A stretch of DNA of 64,000 bases from Egicoccus sp. AB-alg6-2 (GTDB lineage Bacteria > Actinomycetota > Nitriliruptoria > Nitriliruptorales > Nitriliruptoraceae), in NCBI RefSeq assembly GCF_041821025.1, contig NZ_JBGUAY010000004.1, forward strand, positions 1 through 64,000. The letters run 5' to 3'. Of the stretch, positions 24,485 through 32,142 are shown one piece after another (positions within the stretch are counted from its first letter, which is position 1; each line of letters starts with the position of its first letter). Both the position numbers and the translations under genes were made by a program. The notes below the pieces were generated by a model. That model had not been told where the DNA came from. It ran no database searches and saw only the letters and a list, made by a program, of their open reading frames with translations.

Positions 24485-25647
24485 GTGCCGCAGCGCAGCA
24501 GCAGCAGTCCTCCCGGGGGCAGGTGCTGCGGGGCCGCCTGGGGGTGGCGGCCGCGGTCGTCGCCCTGGTCGTCGCCGCGCTCCTGACGGGTACGACGACC
24601 ACCGACGAACCGCTCGACCCGCGCTCGGCGGGCCCCGACGGGCTGCGCGGACTCGTGGACGTGCTGACCGCGGTCGACGTCGAGGTCGAGGTCGCACTGG
24701 AACCACCGGCGGACCGGTCGACGACCGCCTTCGTGCCGATCGACCGGCTCTCGCCCCAGCGGCGCGACGACTGGTCGGCCTGGGTTCGTGACGGCGGCCG
24801 GCTCGTCGTCGCCGATCCCGTCTCGCCACTGCACGAGCTCGTTGCCGTCGGGAGCGGGGTCGTGGACGTCATCGGCCCGACGACGCGAACTGCCGGATGC
24901 GCCCCGCTCCGCGACGTGCGTCTCACCCATGCGGACTGGGTGGGCTTCGAGGTGCCCGAGGGTGCGGGCGAGGCGTGCTTCGTCCTGGACGGAACCGACC
25001 GTTCGCGCGCGTGGCTCGTGGCCCAGCGACAGGGCGGTGGCACCGTCGTCGCCCTGGGATCGGCCACGCCGTTCACGAACCGGCTGCTCGACGACGAGGA
25101 TCACGCCGTCCTGGCGGCGGCGCTGCTGGCGCCCTCGCCCGGCAGCGCCGTGCAGATCGTGCCGCGCGGTCCCGTCGGTGAGGGCGAGCGCTCGCTGCTG
25201 GACCTGGTCGCCGACAACGTCTGGCACGGGCTCGCCGTGCTGCTGGCGGCGGTGGTCGTCGCCGCCTCGGCCCGCGGCCGTCGACTGGGTCGTCCGGTGC
25301 CGGAACCGCTGCCCCCGGTCCTGCCCTCCGACGAGTTGACGACCTCGCTGGCGCACCTACTGCAGAGTTCGGGCCGCCGGGACGCCGCCGCCCGGCGGTT
25401 GCGCGAGGACGCCCGACAGGCGGTCGCTCGCGCCGTCGGCGTGCCACCGCACGGTCCGCCCGGTCGGCTCCTGGAACTGGCCATCCACCGGCTGGGGCTG
25501 GACCCACGCACCGCGACCGACGCCCTCGGCGACGGCGCCGTCAGCGACGACCGGCAACTTCTCGCCGTCCACGAAGCGGTGCGGCGCACACGGGCACGCG
25601 CCCGCGCCGACGTATCGTCCGACCGACCCGACGACCCATCGACCTGA
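24481..25647 (+). CDS. DUF4350-domain membrane protein
   Basis: A 388-residue protein: an N-terminal helix (LGVAAAVVALVVAALLTG), a soluble DUF4350-like region (PLDPRSAGPDGLRGLVDVLT ... WVRDGGRLVVADPVSPLHEL), a second helix near residue 245 (GLAVLLAAVVVAA) and a helical cytosolic tail with RDAAARRLREDARQAV. The GTG start overlaps the DUF4129 stop as GTGA. DUF4350 resembles glutamine-amidotransferase-like ABC accessory domains, but no catalytic triad is visible. It is part of the MoxR operon. Confidence 0.82.
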   Translation: MSAAAQQQQSSRGQVLRGRLGVAAAVVALVVAALLTGTTTTDEPLDPRSAGPDGLRGLVDVLTAVDVEVEVALEPPADRSTTAFVPIDRLSPQRRDDWSAWVRDGGRLVVADPVSPLHELVAVGSGVVDVIGPTTRTAGCAPLRDVRLTHADWVGFEVPEGAGEACFVLDGTDRSRAWLVAQRQGGGTVVALGSATPFTNRLLDDEDHAVLAAALLAPSPGSAVQIVPRGPVGEGERSLLDLVADNVWHGLAVLLAAVVVAASARGRRLGRPVPEPLPPVLPSDELTTSLAHLLQSSGRRDAAARRLREDARQAVARAVGVPPHGPPGRLLELAIHRLGLDPRTATDALGDGAVSDDRQLLAVHEAVRRTRARARADVSSDRPDDPST

Positions 25648-25658
25648 CGCTTCACCGA

Positions 25659-25670
25659 CTTGTCGACAAG
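25659..25670. repeat. Palindromic TGTCGACA site upstream of moxR
   Basis: CTTGTCGACAAG is a perfect 12-bp palindrome with TGTCGACA at its centre. It lies in the 117-nt gap between the DUF4350 and moxR genes, 95 nt before the moxR start, and is a single unit, not an array. Confidence 0.6.
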
Positions 25671-25764
25671 CCACCCGAAACGCCATTCCAGCGCCGCCAC
25701 CACCCGGCCAGGCGTCGCACCCGCACCTGCCCGGTTCCGACCCTCGATCTCCAGGAGCTCCTCC

Positions 25765-26763
25765 GTGACCCAGCCCGTACCCCCGACGACGAGCGCCGAA
25801 CCACACGCCGAGGCCGAGGAAGCCCGGTCGGCCCTGGTCGCCGTGCGCGAGGAGATCGCCAAGGTCGTGGTGGGCCAGGACGCGGTCGTCACCGGGCTGG
25901 TCACGGCGTTGCTGGTCCGCGGGCACGTCCTGCTGGAGGGCGTTCCCGGGGTCGCCAAGACCCTCCTGGTCAACACCCTGGCCGCGAGCCTGGACCTGCG
26001 GGCGGCCCGCGTCCAGTTCACCCCCGACCTGATGCCGGCCGACGTCACCGGCCAGCACCTGCTCGACGAGACGGGCACGGGATTCCGTTTCCGGGAGGGG
26101 CCGGTGTTCACCAACCTCCTGCTCGCCGACGAGATCAACCGCACGCCGCCGCGGACCCAGGCCGCCCTCCTCGAGGCCATGCAGGAGCGTCAGGTCACGA
26201 CCGCGGGGGAGACGCGGCCGCTGCCGGACCCCTTCCTGGTCGTCGCGACCCAGAACCCGATCGAGTACGAGGGCACCTATCCGCTGCCCGAGGCACAGCT
26301 CGACCGCTTCCTGTTCAAGCTGCAGGTCGGCTACCCGACCGAGGCCCAGGAACGCGAGATCGTCGCGCGTCACGACCGCAGCGGGGACGCCACCGACGTC
26401 GGCAACGTCGGCGTGCGCCGGGTCGCGGACGCCGCCAGCCTCGCCGCGGGACGGTCCGCCGTCCGGCACATCCGCGTCGAGGACCCCGTCCGCGACTACG
26501 TCGTCGCGGTCGCGCGTGCCACCCGCGAGGCGCCGGCGGTGCAGCTCGGTGTCTCGCCGCGGGGGACCGCCATGCTGCTGCACGCCGCGAAGGCCTGGGC
26601 GTGGCTGGCCGGCCGTACCTATCTCACCCCCGACGAGGTGAAGGCGGTGGCGAAGCCGAGCCTGCGCCACCGGCTGCAGCTGCGGCCCGAGGCGGAACTG
26701 GACGGCATGGACGCCGACCTGGTGCTCGACGGCGTCCTCGACACCGTCCCGGTGCCACGGTGA
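25765..26763 (+). CDS. MoxR-family AAA+ ATPase
   Basis: A 332-residue chaperone-like ATPase. Walker A is in LLEGVPGVAKTLLVNTL, Walker B in NLLLADEINRTPPRTQAALL, sensor I in VVATQNPIEYEGTYPLPEAQ with the Arg finger region LDRFLFK, and the C-terminal lid ends with PDEVKAVAKPSLRHRLQL. GTG has AGGAG 7 nt upstream; an earlier in-frame TTG would add 35 unconserved residues and start inside the palindrome. Usually MoxR acts with DUF58 and VWA proteins in assembling or activating envelope complexes. It overlaps the DUF58 gene. Confidence 0.93.
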   Translation: MTQPVPPTTSAEPHAEAEEARSALVAVREEIAKVVVGQDAVVTGLVTALLVRGHVLLEGVPGVAKTLLVNTLAASLDLRAARVQFTPDLMPADVTGQHLLDETGTGFRFREGPVFTNLLLADEINRTPPRTQAALLEAMQERQVTTAGETRPLPDPFLVVATQNPIEYEGTYPLPEAQLDRFLFKLQVGYPTEAQEREIVARHDRSGDATDVGNVGVRRVADAASLAAGRSAVRHIRVEDPVRDYVVAVARATREAPAVQLGVSPRGTAMLLHAAKAWAWLAGRTYLTPDEVKAVAKPSLRHRLQLRPEAELDGMDADLVLDGVLDTVPVPR

Positions 26764-28151
26764 CCACGGTGCCTGCCGTACCCCACGGCACACCGGGCGT
26801 GCGGGACGCCCCGGTTCCCGCAGGGTTCTCGCGCGACTGGTGGTCCGGCACCGTGCCGTTCCCGACGCTGCGCGCCGCGGCCGTCCTGGCCGTCGCCGTG
26901 CCACTGCTGTGGCTGGCGCCGGTCACGATCCCGTTCTGGGTTCCCCTCGTGGTCGTGGCGCTGGCCGTCGCGGCCGACGCCTGCCTCACGCCGGCACCCT
27001 GGCGCATCGGCGTCGACCGCGAGCTGCCGACCACGGTCGCCCTCGGCACCGACTCGGAGCTCGCGTGGCGCGTGCGCAATCCCGTCGCGCGCGCCGTCAC
27101 GGTCGAACTCGCCGACGAACTGGTTCCGAGCCTGGGCGCCGGCAGCCGCCGCACGCGGATGACGGTGCCGCCATCGGGCCGGCGCCGCGTGACCACCCGC
27201 CTCGCACCGACGCGCCGGGGCACCTTCACGCCAACGCGCGTGACCGTCCGGGTCGTCGGAGGCCTCGGCCTGGGGCAGCGGCAGGCGGACCGGTCGCTGC
27301 CGGGTCACCTCGAGGTGCATCCCGGGTTCCGCTCACGCGCCGCCGCCGAGCTGCGGGTCCGGCGCCACCGCGTTCTCGACGAGGGTCTGCGGGCCATCCG
27401 GGCCCGGGGCGCCGGGACCCAGTTCGACACGCTGCGCGACTACGTCGAGGGCGACGACGTCCGCCGCGTCGACTGGACCGCCACCGCCCGCGCCGGCCAC
27501 CCGGTCGTGCGGACCTTCCGGGCCGAGCGCAACCAGCAGGTGCTGGCGCTGCTGGACAGTGGACGGCTCAGCGCCGCACTGGTCGACGGCGTGCCTCGCC
27601 TCGACCACGCCATGGACGCGCTCCTCGCGCTGGCCACCATCGCGGCCCGCTCGGGCGACCGCACCGGCATGCTCGCGTTCGGGGCCGAGGTGCGCGCCGT
27701 CGTGCCGCCCCGCGGTGACCGCGGTCATCTCCGTCGCCTGTCGACCGCCATGCACGCCCTGCAGCCGGAACTGGCGGAGAGCGACTACGGCGCGGCGTTC
27801 CGGACCGCCCTGGGACGGTTTCCCAGCCAGGCGACCCTGGTGCTGTTCACCGAGCTCGGCGCCGAGGCCGTCGAGGAACAGCTGCTCCCGGCGCTGCCCC
27901 TGCTCACCCGTCGCCACGCGGTGACCGTGGTGGCCGTCCGCGATCCCGCCCTGCAGCGCGCCCGGACGATGGTGGCGAGGACCGTCGACGACGCCTACCG
28001 GACCGCGGCCGCTGCCGCGATCGCCGCGCAACGGGCACGCACGGCGTCGCTGCTCCGTCGCTGCGGGGTCCAGGTGGTGGATGCCGTTCCCACCGACCTC
28101 GCCGGCGCCGTCGCCGACGCCTACCTCGAGACCAAGGCGCGCGGCCGCTGA
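26760..28151 (+). CDS. DUF58-domain protein
   Basis: A 463-residue protein. Two adjacent hydrophobic helices (TLRAAAVLAVAVPLLWLA, IPFWVPLVVVALAVAA) at residues 38-75 are followed by a beta-rich domain and the DUF58 signature FDTLRDYVEGDDVRRVDWTA ... HPVVRTFRAERNQQVLALLD, then a VWA-like fold. The GTG start overlaps the moxR stop as GTGA. Its 3' end overlaps the convergent SpoIIM gene by 31 bp. DUF58 proteins are regular partners of MoxR; substrate unknown. Confidence 0.92.
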   Translation: MTTVPAVPHGTPGVRDAPVPAGFSRDWWSGTVPFPTLRAAAVLAVAVPLLWLAPVTIPFWVPLVVVALAVAADACLTPAPWRIGVDRELPTTVALGTDSELAWRVRNPVARAVTVELADELVPSLGAGSRRTRMTVPPSGRRRVTTRLAPTRRGTFTPTRVTVRVVGGLGLGQRQADRSLPGHLEVHPGFRSRAAAELRVRRHRVLDEGLRAIRARGAGTQFDTLRDYVEGDDVRRVDWTATARAGHPVVRTFRAERNQQVLALLDSGRLSAALVDGVPRLDHAMDALLALATIAARSGDRTGMLAFGAEVRAVVPPRGDRGHLRRLSTAMHALQPELAESDYGAAFRTALGRFPSQATLVLFTELGAEAVEEQLLPALPLLTRRHAVTVVAVRDPALQRARTMVARTVDDAYRTAAAAAIAAQRARTASLLRRCGVQVVDAVPTDLAGAVADAYLETKARGR

Positions 28152-29176
28152 GCCGTGCCGTCGGCCGCAAGCGCCTCGTCGTCCAGGCCCGCGCGCACCT
28201 CGCCGTAGGCGCCCGTCCGCCCGAGCCGAGCCGCGCGTGGGCCGAGGACCCCGACGTAGGCCACGAACGCTGCCCAGACCAGGGCGCCGGTACCGACCCG
28301 GGCCCACGCCGGCAGGGGGGCCGGGGTCACGTATCCCTCGAGCAGTCCGGCCACCAGGAACACCAGCACCAGCCCGAGCACGATGACCACGGATCGGCGG
28401 CCCTCCTCGGCCAGGGCGTCACGACGCGGGCGGTCGCCGGGTGCGACCACCGCCCAGCCGAGCTGCAGCCCGGCCCCCCCGGCGACGAACACCGCCGTCA
28501 GCTCGAGCAGTCCGTGCGGCAGGATCAGGCTCCAGAAGCGGCCGGCCTCGCCGGCGGCATGGAACAGTCCGGCGGCGGCGCCCACGTTGAGCCCGTTGAA
28601 CAGCAGGATGGCGAGGGTCGGCACGCCCGCGGCGATGCCGCTGCCGAACGCCAGCGCGCCGACGCCGGCGTTGTTGGTGAACACCCGCGCGGCGAAGGTC
28701 GTGCCGGGCTCCGAGGAGTAGTAGGCCTCGAACTCCTCCTCGAGGTAGCTCTGCCGGGCCGCTTCGGGCATGGCGGCCTCGTAGGCGGCGGGACTGTTGG
28801 CGAGCCAGACCGCCACGGCGACGAACCCGGCGACGAACACCAGCGTGGCGACGGCGATGGCGCGGCGGGCGTGCCACACGGCGGCCGGGAAGGTCTCGCG
28901 CACGGCCGTGACGAACGTGGCCACGGTCCGTGGACGTGAGCCGTGGACGACGGCCGCGGACCGGCCGACGAGGGCGCTCAACCGCGATGACAGGCCAGGG
29001 TCGCGGTAGCGGGTCCGGACGGCGGCGAGCTGGCTGGAGACCCGCAGGTGCAGCCGCACCAGCTCGTCCAGCTCGGGATCGGAGAGCCGGCCCACCCCCC
29101 GGGAGCCGCGGCGCGCGAGCTCGTCCAGCCGGTCCCAGGTCGGCTGGTTGGTCCTGATGTAGGTGTCGATGTCCGT
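28121..29176 (-). CDS. SpoIIM-family membrane protein, apparent ACG start
   Basis: A 351-residue integral membrane protein if started at ACG 29176. The first standard codon is GTG 29095, which would remove DIDTYIRTNQPTWDRLDELA, the typical N-terminal motif of this family (MDID-x-Y ... WxRLxxL). No stop or ATG/GTG/TTG lies between; ACG directly precedes the Asp-Ile-Asp motif. Six hydrophobic segments follow from residue about 105. The family is named for a sporulation protein but is common in non-sporulating actinobacteria beside RDD, MoxR and DUF58 genes. It is divergent from the RDD gene. Confidence 0.85.
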   Translation of the reverse strand, partial: TDIDTYIRTNQPTWDRLDELARRGSRGVGRLSDPELDELVRLHLRVSSQLAAVRTRYRDPGLSSRLSALVGRSAAVVHGSRPRTVATFVTAVRETFPAAVWHARRAIAVATLVFVAGFVAVAVWLANSPAAYEAAMPEAARQSYLEEEFEAYYSSEPGTTFAARVFTNNAGVGALAFGSGIAAGVPTLAILLFNGLNVGAAAGLFHAAGEAGRFWSLILPHGLLELTAVFVAGGAGLQLGWAVVAPGDRPRRDALAEEGRRSVVIVLGLVLVFLVAGLLEGYVTPAPLPAWARVGTGALVWAAFVAYVGVLGPRAARLGRTGAYGEVRAGLDDEALAADGTAQRPRALVSR

Positions 29177-29216
29177 GGCGGTCCCGGATCCTCGGAGGTG
29201 ACCTCGTCGCGTCAGC

Positions 29217-29222
29217 TACCGT
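29217..29222 (+). promoter_or_regulatory. Putative -10 element (TACCGT) for the RDD gene
   Basis: TACCGT lies 26 nt before the GTG at 29249, in the 72-nt divergent gap with the SpoIIM gene. Confidence 0.4.
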
Positions 29223-29248
29223 CCGAGCCGGAGTCTAGGAGACCGAAC

Positions 29249-30166
29249 GTGACTGCCCAGCCGGGTCCGGTGCGGACCGTCACCCCCGAGGGCGTCGAAC
29301 TCGACCTCGAGTACGCGACCGTCGGCTCGCGCGGTATCGCCTACCTGCTCGACGTGGTGATCGTCGGTTGCCTGCTGGCGCTGGTCGGCGTCGCCGAGGC
29401 CACCTTCGGGGTCAGCGGGTTCGTCCCGGGCTGGCTCGGGCTCGCGCTGCTGCTGTTGTTCGCCTTCATGCTGCAGTTCGGGTATCCGATCGCCTTCGAG
29501 ACGCTCTGGCGCGGACGCACGCCGGGGAAGGCGGCCATGGGGCTGCGCGTCGTCACGACCGAGGGGGCCCCGGTGGGCCTGCGCCACGCCGCGGTCCGTG
29601 CGGTGGTCGGCCTGCTCGAGCTGTGGCCGACCGCCGGGATCCCGGCGATGGTCACCTCCATCCTCACCGCACGGGGCCAGCGCCTGGGGGACCTGGCCGC
29701 CGGCACCGTCGTCCTGCGGGTGCAGCGGGCCTCTCGTGCGCCGGTGGCCCACGAGTTCCGTCCGCCGCCGGGTCTCGAGGCCTACACCGCCCGCCTGGAC
29801 GTGACCCGGCTCGGTACCCACGACTACGGCACCGTGCGCGACACGCTGGTCCGGCTGGAAGAGCTGGCGCCCCACGCGCGTCGCGAGGTCGCCGAGGCCG
29901 TCGCCAACCGCCTCCTCGACCGGGTCGGTCCGCCGCCGCCGCCCGACGTGCCCGCCGACGTCTGGCTCGCCTGCGTGGCTGCCGCCGTCCACCTGCGCCG
30001 GCGATCGTCCGCCGGTGGGGCGCCGGCTCCGCGCGCTGTCGGCGAACGCCCGACCGCCACGCCGGCCTTCGTCGACCGCGCGAACCAGCCAACGGCCGAC
30101 GCACCGACGCCGCCTTCCGATGCACCTTCGCCACCCGCCCCGTCGCCGTTCGCGCCGCCCGACTAG
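29249..30166 (+). CDS. RDD-family membrane protein
   Basis: A 305-residue protein. The RDD domain (about residues 10-155) has SRGIAYLLDVVIVGCLLALV, ETLWRGRTPGKAAMGLRVVT and RGQRLGDLAAGTVVLRV, with three helices. The C-terminal half is soluble and helical (LVRLEELAPHARREVAEAVA) and ends in a Pro/Ala-rich tail. GTG has AGGAG 7 nt upstream. In mycobacteria, from memory, an RDD gene lies divergent from SpoIIM beside moxR2 (Rv3695), the same arrangement. Transport roles are reported for some RDD proteins; not shown here. Confidence 0.88.
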   Translation: MTAQPGPVRTVTPEGVELDLEYATVGSRGIAYLLDVVIVGCLLALVGVAEATFGVSGFVPGWLGLALLLLFAFMLQFGYPIAFETLWRGRTPGKAAMGLRVVTTEGAPVGLRHAAVRAVVGLLELWPTAGIPAMVTSILTARGQRLGDLAAGTVVLRVQRASRAPVAHEFRPPPGLEAYTARLDVTRLGTHDYGTVRDTLVRLEELAPHARREVAEAVANRLLDRVGPPPPPDVPADVWLACVAAAVHLRRRSSAGGAPAPRAVGERPTATPAFVDRANQPTADAPTPPSDAPSPPAPSPFAPPD

Positions 30167-30174
30167 GGACGAGC

Positions 30175-30206
30175 TGTCGCTTCGTCGTTCAAGCGACACA
30201 TCGACA
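30175..30206. promoter_or_regulatory. Four contiguous 8-bp iterons upstream of scpA
   Basis: Four abutting octamers: TGTCGCTT, CGTCGTTC, AAGCGACA, CATCGACA. The last two are TGTCGCTT and TGTCGATG on the minus strand, so the array is two units facing two. TGTCGCTT also occurs in the parA array. It lies in the 150-nt gap between the RDD gene and scpA, upstream of the putative scpA -10 (TACGCT at 30259). Confidence 0.75.
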
Positions 30207-30316
30207 AAGCGGGAACCGTGCCCGGCTCGGCACACGCGGGGCCCCGGGCGGGCGCCGCTACGCTTCGACGTCCGCGCCGCCGCCGGAAACCCAGTCCCGA
30301 AAGTCGGCTCCGTCCC

Positions 30317-31147
30317 ATGGCCTACCAGGTGAAGCTCGAGGTCTTCGAGGGGCCGTTCGACCTGCTCCTGCAGTTGATCTCGCGGCGCAAGCTGGATGTC
30401 ACCGAGGTGGACCTGGCCGACATCACGGCCGACTTCCTCGCCCACCTCGAACGGGGGATCGAGGATCTCGACCTCGAGACGGCGACCCGATTCCTCGTCG
30501 TCGCCGCGACGCTGATCGAGCTGAAGGCGGCGCGCCTGCTCCCGCGTGAGGAACGCGACGAGCTCGAGGACCTGCTCGGCGACGCGCGCGACCTGCTCTA
30601 CGCCCGGCTGCTGGAGTACCGCGCCTTCCGTGACGTCGCCCGCATCTTCGCCCACCGGCTCACCATGCACGAGAGCAGCCTGGGCCGCGAGGTCGCCCCC
30701 GAGCCGTGGCTGCAACGGTTGGTCCCCGCCACCCCACTGTCGGTCGACGTGGCCGGCCTCGCGGCGATCGCGGCGTCCGCGCTGACGCCGACCACCGAGG
30801 CGCCCGTCGACCTGAGCCACATCCGGCGCAGCTACATCACCATCCGCGAGGCCGCCGTCGATCTGATGGGACTGCTCGGCGACGACGACGGCACGCCTGC
30901 CACCTTCGCCGATCTCGTCGGCGGCCGCGACCGTGGCGACCGGGTGGTGTACTTCCTGGCCCTGCTCGAGCTGTTCAAGCTCGGCCACGTCGACCTCGAC
31001 CAGCCAGACCACCGCGGCCCGCTGGCCATCGCCCGCCGCCATGGCGGCCAGGACCTCGCCTCGCTCACCGAAGACGACGATCCCGACGCGTCCGACGGAG
31101 CCGAAGCTCCGCTCGAGGCGCCGGGCGAACTCCGAGGAGTCTCGTGA
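30317..31147 (+). CDS. scpA: Segregation and condensation protein A
   Basis: A 276-residue kleisin that bridges Smc heads in the condensin complex. The N-terminal VKLEVFEGPFDLLLQLISRR and LDVTEVDLADITADFL are diagnostic; VVAATLIELKAARLLP continues the N-terminal helical domain and the C-terminal winged helix ends near VVYFLALLELFKLGHVDLDQ. ATG 30317 is the first plausible start. It overlaps scpB as GTGA. The iteron array upstream connects it, by sequence, with parA and the RHH gene. Confidence 0.96.
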   Translation: MAYQVKLEVFEGPFDLLLQLISRRKLDVTEVDLADITADFLAHLERGIEDLDLETATRFLVVAATLIELKAARLLPREERDELEDLLGDARDLLYARLLEYRAFRDVARIFAHRLTMHESSLGREVAPEPWLQRLVPATPLSVDVAGLAAIAASALTPTTEAPVDLSHIRRSYITIREAAVDLMGLLGDDDGTPATFADLVGGRDRGDRVVYFLALLELFKLGHVDLDQPDHRGPLAIARRHGGQDLASLTEDDDPDASDGAEAPLEAPGELRGVS

Positions 31148-32142
31148 ACGCTCACGACCCCACCACCGACGCCATTCCCGACGTCGGCGACGCCACCGAC
31201 GTCCCCGACCAGCAGGCGGCCGGCGGCCTGCCGGTGGTCGACACCACGGTCGCCCGGCCGGCGGACGATGACCTGCGCCCGGGGATCGAGGCGCTGCTGT
31301 TCCTCGCCGACGAGCCGCTGGACGCGGTGGCGATCGCCGAGGTCGTCGACCGCGACGTGGCCGAGGTCGAGACCCTGCTGAGCGAACTGCAGGCGGCCTA
31401 CGCGGCGGCACCGGGTGGCATCGAGGTGCGCCAGGTCGCGGGCGGGTGGCGGATGTACACGGCGCCAGCGGCGCGGCCGGTCCTCGAACGGTGGGCGCTG
31501 GCGGGGCGGACCGGGCGGCTCACCCAGGCCGCGCTCGAGACGCTGGCCGTCGTGGCGTACAAGCAGCCGATCAGCCGCAGCGAGGTCGGCGAGATCCGAG
31601 GCGTCAGCGCGGACGGCGCCGTGCGCAGCCTCGTGGCCCGCGGGTTCGTCACCGAGGTCGGGCGGGACGAGGGGCCCGGCCAGGCCGTGCTGTACGGGAC
31701 CACGACGCTGTTCCTGGAGCGGCTCGGGCTGCAGAGCCTGGACCAGTTGCCGCCGCTCACCGACTTCCTGCCCGAGGCGCCCGCCCCCGACGAGCCGGAA
31801 CCGGGCACGTTCCGCGACGTCAGGCGCCGACTCGCCGGTGGCGACGAACTGCCCGTACGTGGCGTGTTCGAGGGCCGGCGCACCAACACCGGCGGCGAGG
31901 ACGAGACCGCCGATGACGACGACGAGGCGATGCCCGCACCCACCACCGCCGTCGGCGCCGGCCGCGGTGGCGGTGACATCGACGAACTCACCGACCGCCT
32001 CGAGCAGGCGGCCCGCAACGCGGTCGACCGGCTGCGGCAGGCCGTCGCCGCCGGGGACGAGGCCGACGACCGGGACGGCGATGACGCACCGGACGATCCT
32101 GCCGACCGTGGACCGCGCGATGACACCGATGGGAACGGCTGA
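31144..32142 (+). CDS. scpB: Segregation and condensation protein B
   Basis: A 332-residue protein, longer than the usual 180-250. An acidic 45-residue N-terminal extension precedes the two winged-helix domains (GIEALLFLADEPLDAVAIAE ... GRTGRLTQAALETLAVVAYK, SEVGEIRGVSADGAVRSL, GTTTLFLERLGL). After FLPEAPAPDEP a 120-residue tail is rich in Asp/Glu and Ala with a helix (IDELTDRLEQAARNAVDRLR). The GTG start overlaps scpA. Its stop overlaps the rluB ATG (TGATG). Tail length is the only odd point. Confidence 0.95.
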   Translation: MNAHDPTTDAIPDVGDATDVPDQQAAGGLPVVDTTVARPADDDLRPGIEALLFLADEPLDAVAIAEVVDRDVAEVETLLSELQAAYAAAPGGIEVRQVAGGWRMYTAPAARPVLERWALAGRTGRLTQAALETLAVVAYKQPISRSEVGEIRGVSADGAVRSLVARGFVTEVGRDEGPGQAVLYGTTTLFLERLGLQSLDQLPPLTDFLPEAPAPDEPEPGTFRDVRRRLAGGDELPVRGVFEGRRTNTGGEDETADDDDEAMPAPTTAVGAGRGGGDIDELTDRLEQAARNAVDRLRQAVAAGDEADDRDGDDAPDDPADRGPRDDTDGNG

